NCBI RefSeq assembly: GCF_016428595.1
Contig: NZ_JAELVQ010000006.1
Location: forward strand, 1 to 64,000
DNA from: Snuella sedimenti
Lineage (GTDB): Bacteria; Bacteroidota; Bacteroidia; Flavobacteriales; Flavobacteriaceae
Direction of reading: 5' to 3'
DNA length: 64,000 bases
In this document: piece by piece, positions 37,270 through 47,215 of the stretch
Position numbering within the stretch: position 1 is the first letter of the stretch
How the letters are laid out: each line of letters begins with the position of its first letter
The notes under the pieces: model-generated
The model's input: the letters and a program-made list of their open reading frames with translations, nothing else
What the model was told of the DNA's origin: nothing
The model's database searches: none
Made by a program: the position numbers and the translations under genes

Positions 37270-39582
37270 ATGAATGTAATTAAATGTTTACTTCCAATAA
37301 TTTTACTTGCAAGCTGTGCTAAAGAACTTGATTTAACAATAAACGCTAGCTCCACAGACCCTTACAATATAATTTGGAAGACACCTAGTAAAGATCACAC
37401 AGGATCAATGCCAACAGGCAATGGAGACATTGGATTGAACGCTTGGACAGAGACTAATGGTGACATTTGCTTTTATATTGGAAAAACAGATACTTGGGGA
37501 GATAATGGTCGCTTACTTAAAGCAGGGAAAGTACGCATAAAATCTACCCCCCCCATTACCATTCCCAATGGAGACTTTAAACAAGAATTAGATTTAAAAT
37601 CTGGAACTATAAAAATAGATTCAAAAGGAAACATAAGCGGGAAACCAGTAAATCTTAGCTTTAAAATATGGGTAGACGCCAACCATCCTGTTATTTATAT
37701 TAATCAATCAAGCACTGTACCCGTATCCCTTACTGCAAATATAGAGCTCTGGCGTACTAAACGTGATTCACTACCTGAAATTGGTGTTAGTGACCTTTTA
37801 GAAAAAAGGGATATGCCAGGCAGCCTCTACCAACCTGTTATTGTCAAACCGGACAACTTAATCTCTGGGGATAAAAATTACATAGGTTGGTACCACCATA
37901 ACAAGAAATCGATTGGATTTGATTTAACAAATAAATTGCAGGGGCTGACTGAATACTTTGAAGGGGACCCCATACTCCATCGCACATTTGGAGGCACAAT
38001 TACTGGAACAAAAGCGGATAAGATAAATGATTCTACACTCGCCGTACCATCGGCCAAGGAAAGCACCATAAAAGTTCATGTCCTTACCCAACATCCTGCA
38101 ACACCCGAAAATTGGTTGGAAACAATGGAAGGCATTATTTCTAATGTTAATAAAATACCAATAGACGAACACTATAGGGCGCACAAAGAATGGTGGCGTA
38201 CTTTTTGGGACAGAAGTTGGATTAATGCAACACCTAATGACAATATAGAAGCTAACAATAAAAACAATAACGCCTTTATTATATCACGAGCATATACATT
38301 ACAACGATTTTTAGATGCTTCAGCCGGAAGGGGAAATTATCCCATAAAATTCAACGGATCTATTTTTACAGTACCAACCAACGATAAGCCCGGAGGAGCA
38401 GATTATAGAAGATGGGGACCGGGTTACTGGTGGCAAAATACGCGCTTGCCCTATTTAAGCATGTGTGCATCCGGAGATTATGACTTAATGCAACCACTTT
38501 TTAAAATGTATGCTGATGACATCTTTAAACTTTCAAAATACAGAACAAAAAAATATTTTGGATTTGACGGTGCTTATTTTCCAGAATGCACTTACTTCTG
38601 GGGGTCTACATTCACGGCGACCTATGGATGGACGCCCTATGAAGAAAGAGAAGACCCACTACAAGAAAGTGGTTGGCATAAATGGGAATGGGTAGCAGGT
38701 CCAGAATTAACATTTATGATGTTGGACTATTATGATTACACACAGAATACAGATTTTCTAAAGGAAAAAGTAATTCCCGTAGCCAATGAAATTATAAAAT
38801 TCTTTGACAACTATTATAAAACCAACGATGCAGGGAAATTAGTCATGTACCCTTCAATGGCCGCTGAAACATGGTGGGATTGCACCAATCCCATGCCAGA
38901 ATTATCTGGCCTCCATAGTATTACAAAAAGACTTTTATCCCTACCAGAAAATTTAACCCAAATTAAAGACAGGGAATTTTGGAGTAAAATGAATGCTAAA
39001 CTTCCCGATTTACCTTTAAGAGACACCCCTTCCGGTAAAGCTTTGGCTCCAGCCGAACGTTTTGAGGACAAAAGAAATGTAGAAAACCCCGAATTATATG
39101 CCGTTTTTCCTTTTAGATTATACGGTGTAGGTAAGCCAAATATTGAATATGGAAAGAACGCATTAGAACATCGCTGGGATAAAGGTGCTTTCGGTTGGAG
39201 ACAAGACGATATATTTATGGCTTATCTAGGAGAAACAGAACAAGTAAAAGCAAACCTAATAGAGCGTTCAAGAAATTATGACAAAAATTCTCGATTCCCT
39301 GCCTTTTGGGGGCCTAATTATGACTGGACACCAGACCAAGACCACGGAGGTATTTTGATGAAAGCTTTTCAATCTATGCTCATGCAAAGCGACCCATATT
39401 CTGATAAAATTTACCTCTTACCGTCATGGCCAAAAGAATGGAATGTGGAGTTTAAACTCCATGCTCCAAAAGAGACAACATTAAAAGGGCATATTGTTGA
39501 TGGGGAAATTAAGTCCTTAGAAGTGTTTCCTGAATCAAGAAAAGCCGATGTAATAATATTAAACAACAAGAGTATTAAATGA
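37270..39582 (+). CDS. DUF5703-type glycoside hydrolase, lipoprotein
   Basis: A 770-residue protein. A short signal ends in the lipobox 'LLASC' (Cys16). The N-terminal domain is '[20 protein letters not shown]' followed by '[12 protein letters not shown]', the DUF5703 pattern, and the rest has an (alpha/alpha)6-barrel look with '[20 protein letters not shown]' and '[19 protein letters not shown]'. It resembles the GH95 superfamily, so it is probably a hydrolase for an unassigned linkage. Its stop overlaps the next start (ATGA), so it is translationally coupled to the second CoA-transferase gene. It is the only exported protein in the rightward arm. Confidence 0.82.
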   Translation: MNVIKCLLPIILLASCAKELDLTINASSTDPYNIIWKTPSKDHTGSMPTGNGDIGLNAWTETNGDICFYIGKTDTWGDNGRLLKAGKVRIKSTPPITIPNGDFKQELDLKSGTIKIDSKGNISGKPVNLSFKIWVDANHPVIYINQSSTVPVSLTANIELWRTKRDSLPEIGVSDLLEKRDMPGSLYQPVIVKPDNLISGDKNYIGWYHHNKKSIGFDLTNKLQGLTEYFEGDPILHRTFGGTITGTKADKINDSTLAVPSAKESTIKVHVLTQHPATPENWLETMEGIISNVNKIPIDEHYRAHKEWWRTFWDRSWINATPNDNIEANNKNNNAFIISRAYTLQRFLDASAGRGNYPIKFNGSIFTVPTNDKPGGADYRRWGPGYWWQNTRLPYLSMCASGDYDLMQPLFKMYADDIFKLSKYRTKKYFGFDGAYFPECTYFWGSTFTATYGWTPYEEREDPLQESGWHKWEWVAGPELTFMMLDYYDYTQNTDFLKEKVIPVANEIIKFFDNYYKTNDAGKLVMYPSMAAETWWDCTNPMPELSGLHSITKRLLSLPENLTQIKDREFWSKMNAKLPDLPLRDTPSGKALAPAERFEDKRNVENPELYAVFPFRLYGVGKPNIEYGKNALEHRWDKGAFGWRQDDIFMAYLGETEQVKANLIERSRNYDKNSRFPAFWGPNYDWTPDQDHGGILMKAFQSMLMQSDPYSDKIYLLPSWPKEWNVEFKLHAPKETTLKGHIVDGEIKSLEVFPESRKADVIILNNKSIK

Positions 39583-40721
39583 AGCCCCTTGAAGACATAT
39601 TAGTTATCGATTTAAGTCAATTTTTGTCTGGACCTTCTGCGAGTTTAAAATTAGCAGATTTAGGCGCTAGGGTCATTAAAATTGAACGTCCAGAAACGGG
39701 AGATATCTGCAGGAAACTCTATGTATCCAATGTAAATGTAAATGGTAATTCTACCGTATTCCATGCCATCAACAGAAATAAAGAAAGTTTTACTGCCGAT
39801 TTAAAGAGTTCTACCGACCTTGAACGTTTAATAAAACTCATAAAGCGAGCAGACGTAGTCATACACAACTTTAGACCCGGAGTTATTGAAAGGCTTGGCT
39901 TGGATTATAAGACTTTAACAAAGATAAATCCGGAAATAGTTTATGGTGAAATATCGGGTTATGGCAAAGAAGGCCCATGGAAAGCCAAACCTGGCCAAGA
40001 TTTATTACTGCAATCACTTTCCGGACTAACATGGCTAAGTGGAAACAAAAGCGATGGCCCTGTGCCAATGGGGCTTGCGATTGTAGACATAATTTCTGGC
40101 GCACACTTGGTTCAAGGTATTTTGGCTGCACTTATTAGAAAAGGCATTACAGGAAAAGGAGCCAAAGTTGAAGTAAGTATGCTGGAATCCGTAATCGATC
40201 TACAGTTTGAAACAATTACAACTTTTTATGCCGACGGAGGACAGCCCGTTGAAAGAACAAAATCCAATAATGCCCATTCTTACCTCGGTGCACCTTATGG
40301 CATCTACAAAACAAAAGATGGTTATTTAGCTTTGGCCATGGGAAAAATACCTATATTAGGTAATCTATTGAAATGTGAAGCATTAACCGCATATAAAACA
40401 CCTTCTTCTTTGTTTGACAAGAGAGAAGAGATAAAATATATTTTATCAAAACATTTGATGACGGGGACCACAAAACAATGGTTAGCAATATTAGAACCTG
40501 CTGATATTTGGTGCTCTGAAGTCATGGATTGGAAAACATTAATGGAAACCGAGGCCTACCAAAGCCTCCAAATGGAACAAATGGTTGAAATGGGAGACGG
40601 TTTTAAGTTTAAAACCACACGATGCCCCATTCGTATTGACGGAGAAATACTTTTATCTCCTAAGGGAACCCCCAATCTGGGCGAGCACAACAAACATATT
40701 GTTTCAGAATTTAATTTATAA
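39579..40721 (+). CDS. Class III CoA-transferase (CaiB/BaiF) 2
   Basis: A 380-residue paralogue of the enzyme encoded at 36096, the same length and alignable throughout. The catalytic Asp170 is kept in '[20 protein letters not shown]', and '[14 protein letters not shown]' and '[15 protein letters not shown]' are present. It overlaps the DUF5703 gene by four bases and is followed six bases later by the second solute-binding homologue. Each CoA-transferase gene is therefore next to one solute-binding homologue, which points to two working pairs created by duplication of a two-gene unit. Confidence 0.9.
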   Translation: MKPLEDILVIDLSQFLSGPSASLKLADLGARVIKIERPETGDICRKLYVSNVNVNGNSTVFHAINRNKESFTADLKSSTDLERLIKLIKRADVVIHNFRPGVIERLGLDYKTLTKINPEIVYGEISGYGKEGPWKAKPGQDLLLQSLSGLTWLSGNKSDGPVPMGLAIVDIISGAHLVQGILAALIRKGITGKGAKVEVSMLESVIDLQFETITTFYADGGQPVERTKSNNAHSYLGAPYGIYKTKDGYLALAMGKIPILGNLLKCEALTAYKTPSSLFDKREEIKYILSKHLMTGTTKQWLAILEPADIWCSEVMDWKTLMETEAYQSLQMEQMVEMGDGFKFKTTRCPIRIDGEILLSPKGTPNLGEHNKHIVSEFNL

Positions 40722-40726
40722 AAATC

Positions 40727-41962
40727 ATGAGCAACAAATTTAGAGTAGCCGTTAGGAAATTTGGCCCCTTTGAAACTGCCTTGCAGAAAACATGGGATGC
40801 ATTTTGCAAAGCACATAATTGCACAATGGAGCTAGAAGCAGTCCCCATGGATTTACACCCTCTTTATGACGCTACACTTGGCAAGGACAATGGCTTGATA
40901 AATGGCGATTGGGACATAGCCCATATTAATACTGATTGGATTACCGAAGCACAACACAAAAATGCTTTAGAGGATTTAGCACCATATATAGCATCAAGTG
41001 CTCCTGACAATTTTCCTGATGGATGGTCCAATTCGCTATTGCACATGCAACGCTTTGAAGACAAAGTATTAGGCTTACCTTTTCACGATGGCCCGGAATG
41101 TTTAATTTACAGAAAAGATTTGTTCGAAGCCCCAAAAGAACAAGAGACCTTTTTCAACTTACACAACAAACCCCTCTCTCCTCCAAAAACCTGGGAAGAT
41201 TTCCATGAAATTGCTCGTTTTTTTAACCGTCCGGAACAAAACTTATTTGGTTCGGCCTTTGCCCTATTTCCTGACGGCCATAACACGGTGTTCGACTTTT
41301 GTTTACAACTATGGACCAGAGGCGGTAATCTATTGGATAAAAACGGTTCAATCAATATCAATACCCCCGAAGCCATAGAAGGATTGGAATTTTACAGAAA
41401 CATCATTAAAGACACCAATGCCATGCATCCAAAATGCAAGGATTTCGATTCCGTAAAATCCGGTATGGCCTTTGCCAATGGTGAAATAGCCATGATGGTT
41501 AACTGGTTTGGTTTTGCATCGATGTGCGAAGTATACCAGGACTCCAAGGTAAAAGGATGTGTAGACATCACTCACGTACCAGCTGGTAAAAATGGACAGG
41601 GCGTTTCCTTAAACGTTTATTGGCTTTACACCGTTGCAAAAGGCAGTAAAAACAAAGATATAGCCTACGACTTTATAAAGTTTGCTGTGAACCCCGAAAA
41701 CGATAAATTACTCACCCTAGAAGGTGGCATAGGCTGTAGAAAATCGACTTGGACAGACCAAGACGTAAACCAAACCGTACCGTATTACCATAAATTGGAT
41801 ATACTGCATAGCAACGCCAAAACCCTGCCCCGCAAAATGAACTGGAGTAAAATCTCTGAAGTTATCGATGTGATGGTTACCGAACTTTTTAATACTGATA
41901 AAAAAGTAGCCGAATTGGTTAGTGAAGCACAACAAAAAATTGATAGCATAGAAAGCCCATGA
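40727..41962 (+). CDS. Solute-binding-protein homologue without signal peptide (2)
   Basis: A 411-residue relative of family 1 sugar-binding proteins. Typical parts are 'PFHDGPECLIYRKDLFEAPK', 'KTWEDFHEIARFFN', 'FANGEIAMMVNWFGFASMCE' and 'LYTVAKGSKNKDIAYDFIKF'. The start 'MSNKFRVAVRKFGPFETALQ' shows no signal peptide, so it is predicted to be cytoplasmic. There are no ABC transporter subunits. It overlaps the dehydrogenase gene by four bases. It is only distantly similar to the protein encoded at 34926. The pairing with CoA-transferase genes is the best clue to function, but none is known to me. Confidence 0.78.
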   Translation: MSNKFRVAVRKFGPFETALQKTWDAFCKAHNCTMELEAVPMDLHPLYDATLGKDNGLINGDWDIAHINTDWITEAQHKNALEDLAPYIASSAPDNFPDGWSNSLLHMQRFEDKVLGLPFHDGPECLIYRKDLFEAPKEQETFFNLHNKPLSPPKTWEDFHEIARFFNRPEQNLFGSAFALFPDGHNTVFDFCLQLWTRGGNLLDKNGSININTPEAIEGLEFYRNIIKDTNAMHPKCKDFDSVKSGMAFANGEIAMMVNWFGFASMCEVYQDSKVKGCVDITHVPAGKNGQGVSLNVYWLYTVAKGSKNKDIAYDFIKFAVNPENDKLLTLEGGIGCRKSTWTDQDVNQTVPYYHKLDILHSNAKTLPRKMNWSKISEVIDVMVTELFNTDKKVAELVSEAQQKIDSIESP

Positions 41963-43035
41963 TACCCATTATATCCAAACAAGAATTACCTAAAACCAAC
42001 ATACCCATAGTCATTATAGGCGCTGGAGGCATTGTAAAAGATGCCCATTTACCTGCATATAAAAAAGCAGGGTTTGATGTTATTGGGATATACGACCTTT
42101 ATCCAGACAATTCAAAAGCATTAAGTGAGCAATACAATATTAAAACCGTATGCCATACCATTGAATCTTTGGTTGCATTGGGGAAAGAGCACCATGCTAT
42201 TTTTGATATGGCCGTTCCAGCGTCAGAAATCGCAAACATCCTCCCAAAGTTACCCGACAATTCAGCAGTTTTAATACAAAAACCTATGGGTGAGAACCTT
42301 CAAAATGCTGAACACATTTTATCTATTTGCAAATCCAAAAACTTAACTGCCGCCATTAACTTTCAGTTACGTTTTGCCCCTTTTGTAAATGCTGCCAGAT
42401 CCATTATTAATTCTGGTGCTATTGGTGAGGTTTATGATATGAAAGTAAAACTATGCACTTATACACCGTGGCACCTATGGGATTTTTTAGCCAAAATTTC
42501 ACGTGTTGAAATCTTGTATCATAGCATCCACTATATTGACGTAATACGTTCTTTTTTGGGAGATCCAAAAGGCATTATGGCAAAAACCGTAAAACACCCA
42601 AGTTCTAGAGTGGCCTCAACAAGAAGCAGTATTCTATTCGATTATGGCGATGAAATAAGCGCCTCAATTAACACAAATCACGATCATAACTTCGGAAAGG
42701 AACACCAAGAAAGTTTTATAAAATGGGAAGGCACCAAAGGTGTTATCATTGCCAAAATGGGATTGCTTTTAGATTATCCCCATGGCGTTCCAGATGCATT
42801 TGAATATTGTGTTTTAGATGAGCATGGAAAACCAGAATGGCATTCGGCTACCATTGAGGGAAGCTGGTTCCCAGATGCATTCATCGGCACCATGTCTAAT
42901 GTCATGCAATTCGTCGAAGGCTCCCAAGACGTATTGGTATCCTCGGTTGAAGATGCCATAAAAACCATGGAAATAGTTGAGATAGCATACCAATCGAGTG
43001 ATTCGGGAAGCAAAACATTAATGGCCAAAAAATAA
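41959..43035 (+). CDS. Gfo/Idh/MocA-type sugar dehydrogenase
   Basis: A 358-residue NAD(P)-dependent oxidoreductase. The N-terminal Rossmann fold has 'IPIVIIGAGGIVKDAHLPAY' and 'VIGIYDLY', then 'PDNSAVLIQKPMGENLQNAE' with the conserved Lys-Pro (about residue 110) and the C-terminal dimer domain with 'HSIHYIDVIRSFLGDPKGI'. Such enzymes oxidise a sugar ring carbon, often to a lactone or keto-sugar. In this operon it could oxidise the imported monosaccharide at the first step. It is translationally coupled to the gene before and followed 12 bases later by MaoC. Confidence 0.88.
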   Translation: MIPIISKQELPKTNIPIVIIGAGGIVKDAHLPAYKKAGFDVIGIYDLYPDNSKALSEQYNIKTVCHTIESLVALGKEHHAIFDMAVPASEIANILPKLPDNSAVLIQKPMGENLQNAEHILSICKSKNLTAAINFQLRFAPFVNAARSIINSGAIGEVYDMKVKLCTYTPWHLWDFLAKISRVEILYHSIHYIDVIRSFLGDPKGIMAKTVKHPSSRVASTRSSILFDYGDEISASINTNHDHNFGKEHQESFIKWEGTKGVIIAKMGLLLDYPHGVPDAFEYCVLDEHGKPEWHSATIEGSWFPDAFIGTMSNVMQFVEGSQDVLVSSVEDAIKTMEIVEIAYQSSDSGSKTLMAKK

Positions 43036-43047
43036 ACCCATAAAAGC

Positions 43048-43497
43048 ATGAATTTCAAGACCCAATTTTTTGAAGATTACCAAATTGGCCACCACAGGGA
43101 AACTCTAGGTAGAACCATTACCGAAACCGATATTGTGATGCATGCGGGCCAAACCGGTGATTTTTTTCCACACCATATGGATACTGAGTGGTGCAAGACA
43201 CAACCTTTTAAAAAAAGAATTGCCCATGGCACCCTTACCTTTAGCATTGCCATTGGGATGACGGCCACCGAAATAAATCCAGAAGCTTTTTCAAAAGGAT
43301 ATGATAGACTGCGATTTATTAAACCAGTATTTATTGGCGACACTATTCGTGTAATTGTGACCATTAACGAAAAAAAAGAATCGAACAAACCCCATTTAGG
43401 TCAAATCAATGAGCATGTTGAAGTTTTTAATCAAAATGATGATATAGTGATGGTTTGTGATCATATTTTATTAGTTAACAAAAAAAATCACAGCTAG
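43048..43497 (+). CDS. MaoC-like acyl-CoA hydratase
   Basis: A 149-residue hot-dog-fold protein. The hydratase motif is '[20 protein letters not shown]', with the Asp and His expected for catalysis, followed by '[17 protein letters not shown]'. MaoC enzymes add water to, or remove it from, short acyl-CoA thioesters. As the last gene of the rightward arm, together with two CoA-transferases it supports a route in which a sugar-derived acid is processed as a CoA thioester. Its end marks the boundary of the catabolic cargo; the next genes are of mobile-element type. Confidence 0.9.
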   Translation: MNFKTQFFEDYQIGHHRETLGRTITETDIVMHAGQTGDFFPHHMDTEWCKTQPFKKRIAHGTLTFSIAIGMTATEINPEAFSKGYDRLRFIKPVFIGDTIRVIVTINEKKESNKPHLGQINEHVEVFNQNDDIVMVCDHILLVNKKNHS

Positions 43498-43764
43498 TAT
43501 ATGTACTTTTTAATTGACAAAATACATTGTTAATGTAATTTGCATTTAAACTTTGATTTATATTAAGCCTGAACACTGATTCCTTTTGACTTTAACTAAA
43601 ATACCACATTGATATATTACTAATTGCCAAATACAATATAACATAAAAACGCATGTTTAATTGAAATACTTCAAAAGGATAAAAACAAAAACTGCAAACA
43701 GGAAAAATACGAAAATAATCTCGCTCGGGTATGCCCCACTTCTTTAGTAATGTAATTGAATAAC

Positions 43765-44346
43765 TCATAAATTCTTCAATATCCGTTTGAATTTCTCCAA
43801 TTCTTCTTCGGTAAGCTCCAACCTTAAACGCTTTTTCCCAAAACTGCTCTTTACAAGCTTGACCTTATCCAACACATAACTAAAATCCTTTCTTAACGAG
43901 CTCATTTTGTCCTCCAAACACTCATAACGGATTTTGGGAACGGTGGTCTCTTCAATCAATTTTTCCTCTCCTGCTTGGATATCCTCAAATTTCTTCTCAA
44001 CAAATTCAACATCATCATCAAAACAATCATTGTCATTTTCATGCTCCAATTGCTGCTCAAATAAGGATTGTAACATAGCAACCGTTGGCAGAGTCTGACT
44101 TTGTTCTATACTCTTTATAATGGCTATAGCATTGTTTATCCTTCTTTTAATCCTTATTTCTACAGCACTTAGACTACCATCAATAGAATCCATTGGGGAC
44201 AGTTGGTGAATTTCAAAAAAATCGAGCATGGCATCCATAGTTTCAGTATTGGATAATGAAATTTCTTTAGAGAAAACCCTAAACCTAACTGCCGTTTCTT
44301 TCTTGAAGTTGATACCTGAATACCCGTATTTTGAAAAATCTCCCAT
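43765..44346 (-). CDS. BfmA/BtgA-type mobilization protein
   Basis: A 193-residue protein with the layout of Bacteroidota BfmA/BtgA mobilization proteins: 'VRFRVFSKEISLSNTETMDA' followed by 'MLDFFEIHQLSP', 'IKRRINNAIAIIKSIEQSQT' and 'LPTVAMLQSLFEQ'. The C-terminal 90 residues are charged and probably coiled. Such proteins bind DNA at the transfer origin and help a relaxase. I used the ATG at 44346 rather than an earlier TTG. No relaxase gene is nearby, so the island is probably a reduced mobilizable element. A cluster of hairpins lies just upstream. Confidence 0.75.
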   Translation of the reverse strand: MGDFSKYGYSGINFKKETAVRFRVFSKEISLSNTETMDAMLDFFEIHQLSPMDSIDGSLSAVEIRIKRRINNAIAIIKSIEQSQTLPTVAMLQSLFEQQLEHENDNDCFDDDVEFVEKKFEDIQAGEEKLIEETTVPKIRYECLEDKMSSLRKDFSYVLDKVKLVKSSFGKKRLRLELTEEELEKFKRILKNL

Positions 44347-44475
44347 ATTTTGCTGCAAATATTTGCCTTTTTACTAGGGGTTTGAACGTTTTTGCTGCAA
44401 ACCACTGTTTTATACTTTTTAAGCTAAATCTCCTAAACCCTTATATACTGGGGCTTTGCGAAGCAAATGAAACAA

Positions 44476-44570
44476 GTAGCGCTGCGCCAGCACGCTACCC
44501 TCTTGCTCTACGATTTCCGCCCCGAAACCTCGGGGCAAAATTCTCCGACAACTGATTTCCCCATCAGTTG
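44476..44570. other. Cluster of three hairpins, candidate transfer origin
   Basis: Three inverted repeats lie close together: GTAGCG...CGCTAC (44476-44498), GCCCCGA-AACC-TCGGGGC (44519-44536) and CAACTGA...TCAGTTG (44549-44570). The block is richer in G+C than its surroundings and lies in a 445-base gap upstream of the BfmA-type gene, where an oriT would be expected. No nick site can be read with certainty. Confidence 0.45.
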
Positions 44571-44742
44571 CGCTTTTAAATAACCAGCTTTATAAATGTA
44601 TCTATTTAATAGATGATTCCGAAATGTGGATTGTTCCCAAACACTTCGTTTTGCAACTAAATTTTATGATCTGAGTAGATATTGCTAAATCGAACGTCAG
44701 ATTTTGGAAATGTCCCTGTTCAATCCCGTTTGTTCAGAACAT

Positions 44743-44770
44743 AAAAAAACCTATTCTCTCGAATAGGCTT
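44743..44770 (-). terminator. Intrinsic terminator of the small charged protein gene
   Basis: On the minus strand CCTATTC-GAGA-GAATAGG is followed by seven T. It lies 25 bases past the stop codon at 44792. Confidence 0.85.
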
Positions 44771-44791
44771 TCTTGTTTGATGGAATGTCCA

Positions 44792-45196
44792 CTACAGTTC
44801 AAACTGGATGATCTCCTGTTCGATTTCTGTCTTTCTGGTTTCCAAAGTGGACTGTAAGTGGGTCGTTACCAACTTGATCAGGTTCGTGTTGGTGGTCTTG
44901 AACTCCAGATTGTGCGAATCCCTAATATAAAAGGATGCCGAATCCCCTTGGTTGTAATTGAACTTTGTAAGCTCACTTAGGGTCTGTACCAAGCGTTCCC
45001 GTTGGGTGGCCAGTCCCCTGAGCTTCTCGAACCTTTGGATGCGGTCGGCAAGGTCAATGGTCGCTTTGCTCACAAGGGGGTGTATTACCTCTTGGACATC
45101 CTGCCCGATGGCCTGTTTGGCCAATTGTTCCTTGACGTCCTTTTTAACAGCTACTATTCTTTTTGCCGTTCCGTTTTGCTTTGTTTTTGTTTCCAT
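44792..45196 (-). CDS. Small charged coiled-coil protein of mobile-element type
   Basis: A 134-residue soluble protein starting 'METKTKQNGTAKRIVAVKKD'. It is rich in Lys, Glu, Gln and Thr, with helices that probably form a coiled coil ('LADRIQRFEKLRGLATQRER', 'LQSTLETRKTEIEQEIIQFE'). I chose the ATG at 45196 over an upstream ATG because the sequence before it does not look coding. It has its own terminator. Proteins of this type are often found with BfmA and integrases in Bacteroidota islands, but I know no function; a DNA-binding or structural role in mobilization is possible. Confidence 0.6.
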   Translation of the reverse strand: METKTKQNGTAKRIVAVKKDVKEQLAKQAIGQDVQEVIHPLVSKATIDLADRIQRFEKLRGLATQRERLVQTLSELTKFNYNQGDSASFYIRDSHNLEFKTTNTNLIKLVTTHLQSTLETRKTEIEQEIIQFEL

Positions 45197-45678
45197 GATA
45201 ATGAAATTTTTAGTTAAACAATATTTGAGCACATCACAAACGGAAGTCAAAATTTTGTCTCAAATTTTCAAGTAAAAAATTGGGGGAACCCCTGGGGGTG
45301 CCGATTTTTTACGCCGACAAATTTGAACGCAAATATTTTGCGACGTTTACTTTTCGATAAATATTGGATGAATATAATACTGCCCTCAATACTTCTATAA
45401 CATTAATAAACTTACTGAATATTAACCAAATGTTGTAACGAAGTCCTGCACTGGCGAACTGAAGTCCAAAATGCCCTTTCGCATTTTGGGCTTGTGTTCA
45501 AGGTTATCGAATGAAGCGCTTTTCCCGAAATGTAGAGTTACGGAATGAAGGGGAATGGGCTGCAATGGGATTGTAATGCCTATTTCTTAATCCTTATTTC
45601 AGGAAACATTGCCTCGGCTTCTTTACTAAGTATTAAGAGGAAACTATTGATCAAAAAGTAAATAATGAGAGGAATCTA
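45197..45678. other. Gap of 482 bases with one hairpin
   Basis: Contains GC-rich tracts near 45284 and a hairpin CCAAAATGC...GCATTTTGG at 45466-45489. I see no gene or recognisable promoter. Confidence 0.4.
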
Positions 45679-46443
45679 TTAGCTATAGTATTTTTCAAAT
45701 AAATAATTATCCAAAGAAATAGAAACAATTAAGAGTTCTTTTGATTTATCTTTTGTCCAATATAAATCCTCTCTACCAACATAAGTCAAGTTAAAAATGT
45801 CAATCCAGTCATTGTCTTCGATCTTTTTCCCTGTTTTAGATACCTGTCTTAACAATCCGTCAAAAACTTTTAAGAGCAATTCTTGATTTGCGTTAAGCTT
45901 TTCTATAATTGGAACTTTAGCATTTATATGTTGCAAATTGTCATTAGCATACTTTAATATAAGGCCTTCGGTTAACGATAAAGTAGATGATTTTTCAAAT
46001 TGATTTTTTGTCGATAGATTTTTATTGATTTCCTTTTCATAAAAAACAGATTGTTTATTTATAAAATCTGAAAATCCAGAGATATTTTCTCTTTCTATAT
46101 GATTCGCTTTAGTTGTTTTGAAATCTAATTTAATTAAAGCTTCAAATTCGTTCAAGTAAAATTCTATTAAACTCTCATTCTTGTATTTAGGAAATATTTG
46201 TTTTAACAAAAATTCAAAGGGGTTTAATTCTATAAAAGTTATTCTTTCACGATTTTCTAAAATATTTTTTATAGCCTTTTTCAAGCTCCGGAAACTGGAA
46301 GAACTTTTATAAACATTAGGACTTGTATATAATTCATTTAGGACAATTGTTGAAATTATAAGTTCATAATTTTCAATTATTTTTTCTATTTTCTCATTAG
46401 TAATTTCATACCATATATTTGTATCTGTTATAATTTTTCTCAT
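45679..46443 (-). CDS. PIN-domain protein, putative RNase
   Basis: A 254-residue protein with a PIN-like arrangement of acidic residues: Asp7 in 'IITDTNIWYEI', Glu37 in 'IVLNELYTS', and near the C-terminus 'DNDWIDIFNLTYVG' and 'LYWTKDKSKE'. PIN domains are metal-dependent RNases, often toxins. At 254 residues it is longer than a typical VapC toxin (about 130), with a helical insert of unknown role. No antitoxin-sized partner is directly adjacent; the Xre gene upstream on the same strand is 244 bases away. It may be part of the defence cargo or of the Xre / sigma locus. Confidence 0.68.
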   Translation of the reverse strand: MRKIITDTNIWYEITNEKIEKIIENYELIISTIVLNELYTSPNVYKSSSSFRSLKKAIKNILENRERITFIELNPFEFLLKQIFPKYKNESLIEFYLNEFEALIKLDFKTTKANHIERENISGFSDFINKQSVFYEKEINKNLSTKNQFEKSSTLSLTEGLILKYANDNLQHINAKVPIIEKLNANQELLLKVFDGLLRQVSKTGKKIEDNDWIDIFNLTYVGREDLYWTKDKSKELLIVSISLDNYLFEKYYS

Positions 46444-46687
46444 CTAAATCATTGCTTGTAAACTTGGTTATCAGGAGTTTTCCGAATATGCAATCTAAAC
46501 TTGTCGGGTTAGAATAAGTATAATCAATTCTTTCTATAGGTGACATCAATTTTATTTCTGCATTGTCAGCTGCTGGTCAAATATTTAAAATTCCCTTCAA
46601 TGACCTTACATAAATCTATACCCATAAAAGAAAATACCAATCATAAAAAATAGGCTATATCTAACCTCAAAATAAACATTACTTAAT

Positions 46688-47053
46688 TTACTGCTCTATA
46701 GAATTATATTTACTTATAATTACCTTTTTCAGAGAGTCATAATAATTTTTCTTTTCATTGGTTAGTTTGCCATCCAACTTATATGATTCTTCAACGATTG
46801 ATAACATTTCATTTTTAGTTTTAAGTCTAAAAAGATTATTAAAATCAATGTCTAGTAATTGACTTATCAAAAGAATCTTATCCCATCCACTTACACTTTC
46901 TGATCTTTCAATTCTACCTACCATTGTGGAATTGGAATCTAATAATAAAGCTAAATCAAGCTGTGACATCCCTTTTTGCAATCTCGCCAATTTCACCATT
47001 GTTCCTATTTGAATATTCAAAAGCTCTACTTCAGAATTAGTATATTTTCTCAT
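46688..47053 (-). CDS. Xre-family regulator, divergent from the sigma / dCas12f operon
   Basis: A 121-residue protein. Residues about 10-70 are a helix-turn-helix of the Xre/Cro type ('LARLQKGMSQLDLALLLDSN' and 'STMVGRIERSESVSGWDKIL'), and the rest is a helical tail. I used the ATG at 47053, because the upstream frame overlaps the promoter region. The gene is transcribed away from the sigma factor gene. Between them lies a perfect 24-base palindrome that covers the -33 box of the rightward promoter, so it very likely represses the sigma / dCas12f operon and perhaps itself. Confidence 0.85.
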   Translation of the reverse strand: MRKYTNSEVELLNIQIGTMVKLARLQKGMSQLDLALLLDSNSTMVGRIERSESVSGWDKILLISQLLDIDFNNLFRLKTKNEMLSIVEESYKLDGKLTNEKKNYYDSLKKVIISKYNSIEQ

Positions 47054-47084
47054 AAAGGTAAATATTAAGAAAATACCTCTTTTT

Positions 47085-47108
47085 ATTCGATACATATTTG
47101 TATCGAAT
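47085..47108. promoter_or_regulatory. Perfect palindrome, likely Xre operator
   Basis: ATTCGATACA-TATT-TGTATCGAAT, two 10-base arms around a 4-base centre. It overlaps the -33 box (47097-47100) of the sigma operon promoter and starts 32 bases from the Xre start codon. Confidence 0.75.
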
Positions 47109-47127
47109 AATATATTTACTATATTTG
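47097..47127 (+). promoter_or_regulatory. Promoter of the sigma / dCas12f operon
   Basis: TTTG, a 19-base spacer and TATATTTG match the Bacteroidota promoter exactly. Transcription would start near 47134, leaving a leader of about 290 bases before the sigma gene. Confidence 0.75.
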
Positions 47128-47215
47128 AATCAGATTACATATTTTTGCGATTCTTCTGAAAGAAAAATATAGAAGCAATTGCTTTGAATCTCGGATTGAA
47201 AACTGGTAATTTTTA

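Noticed and set aside
38289-38298. Ten-base match (AGCATATACA) to the start of the candidate guide
   Set aside because: It is inside the DUF5703 coding region, matches only ten bases, and such a match is expected by chance in 64 kb.
34926-41962. Solute-binding homologues taken as evidence for an ABC sugar importer
   Set aside because: Neither has a signal peptide or lipobox, and no permease or ATPase gene is near. Import is better explained by SusC/SusD and the RhaT-type permease.
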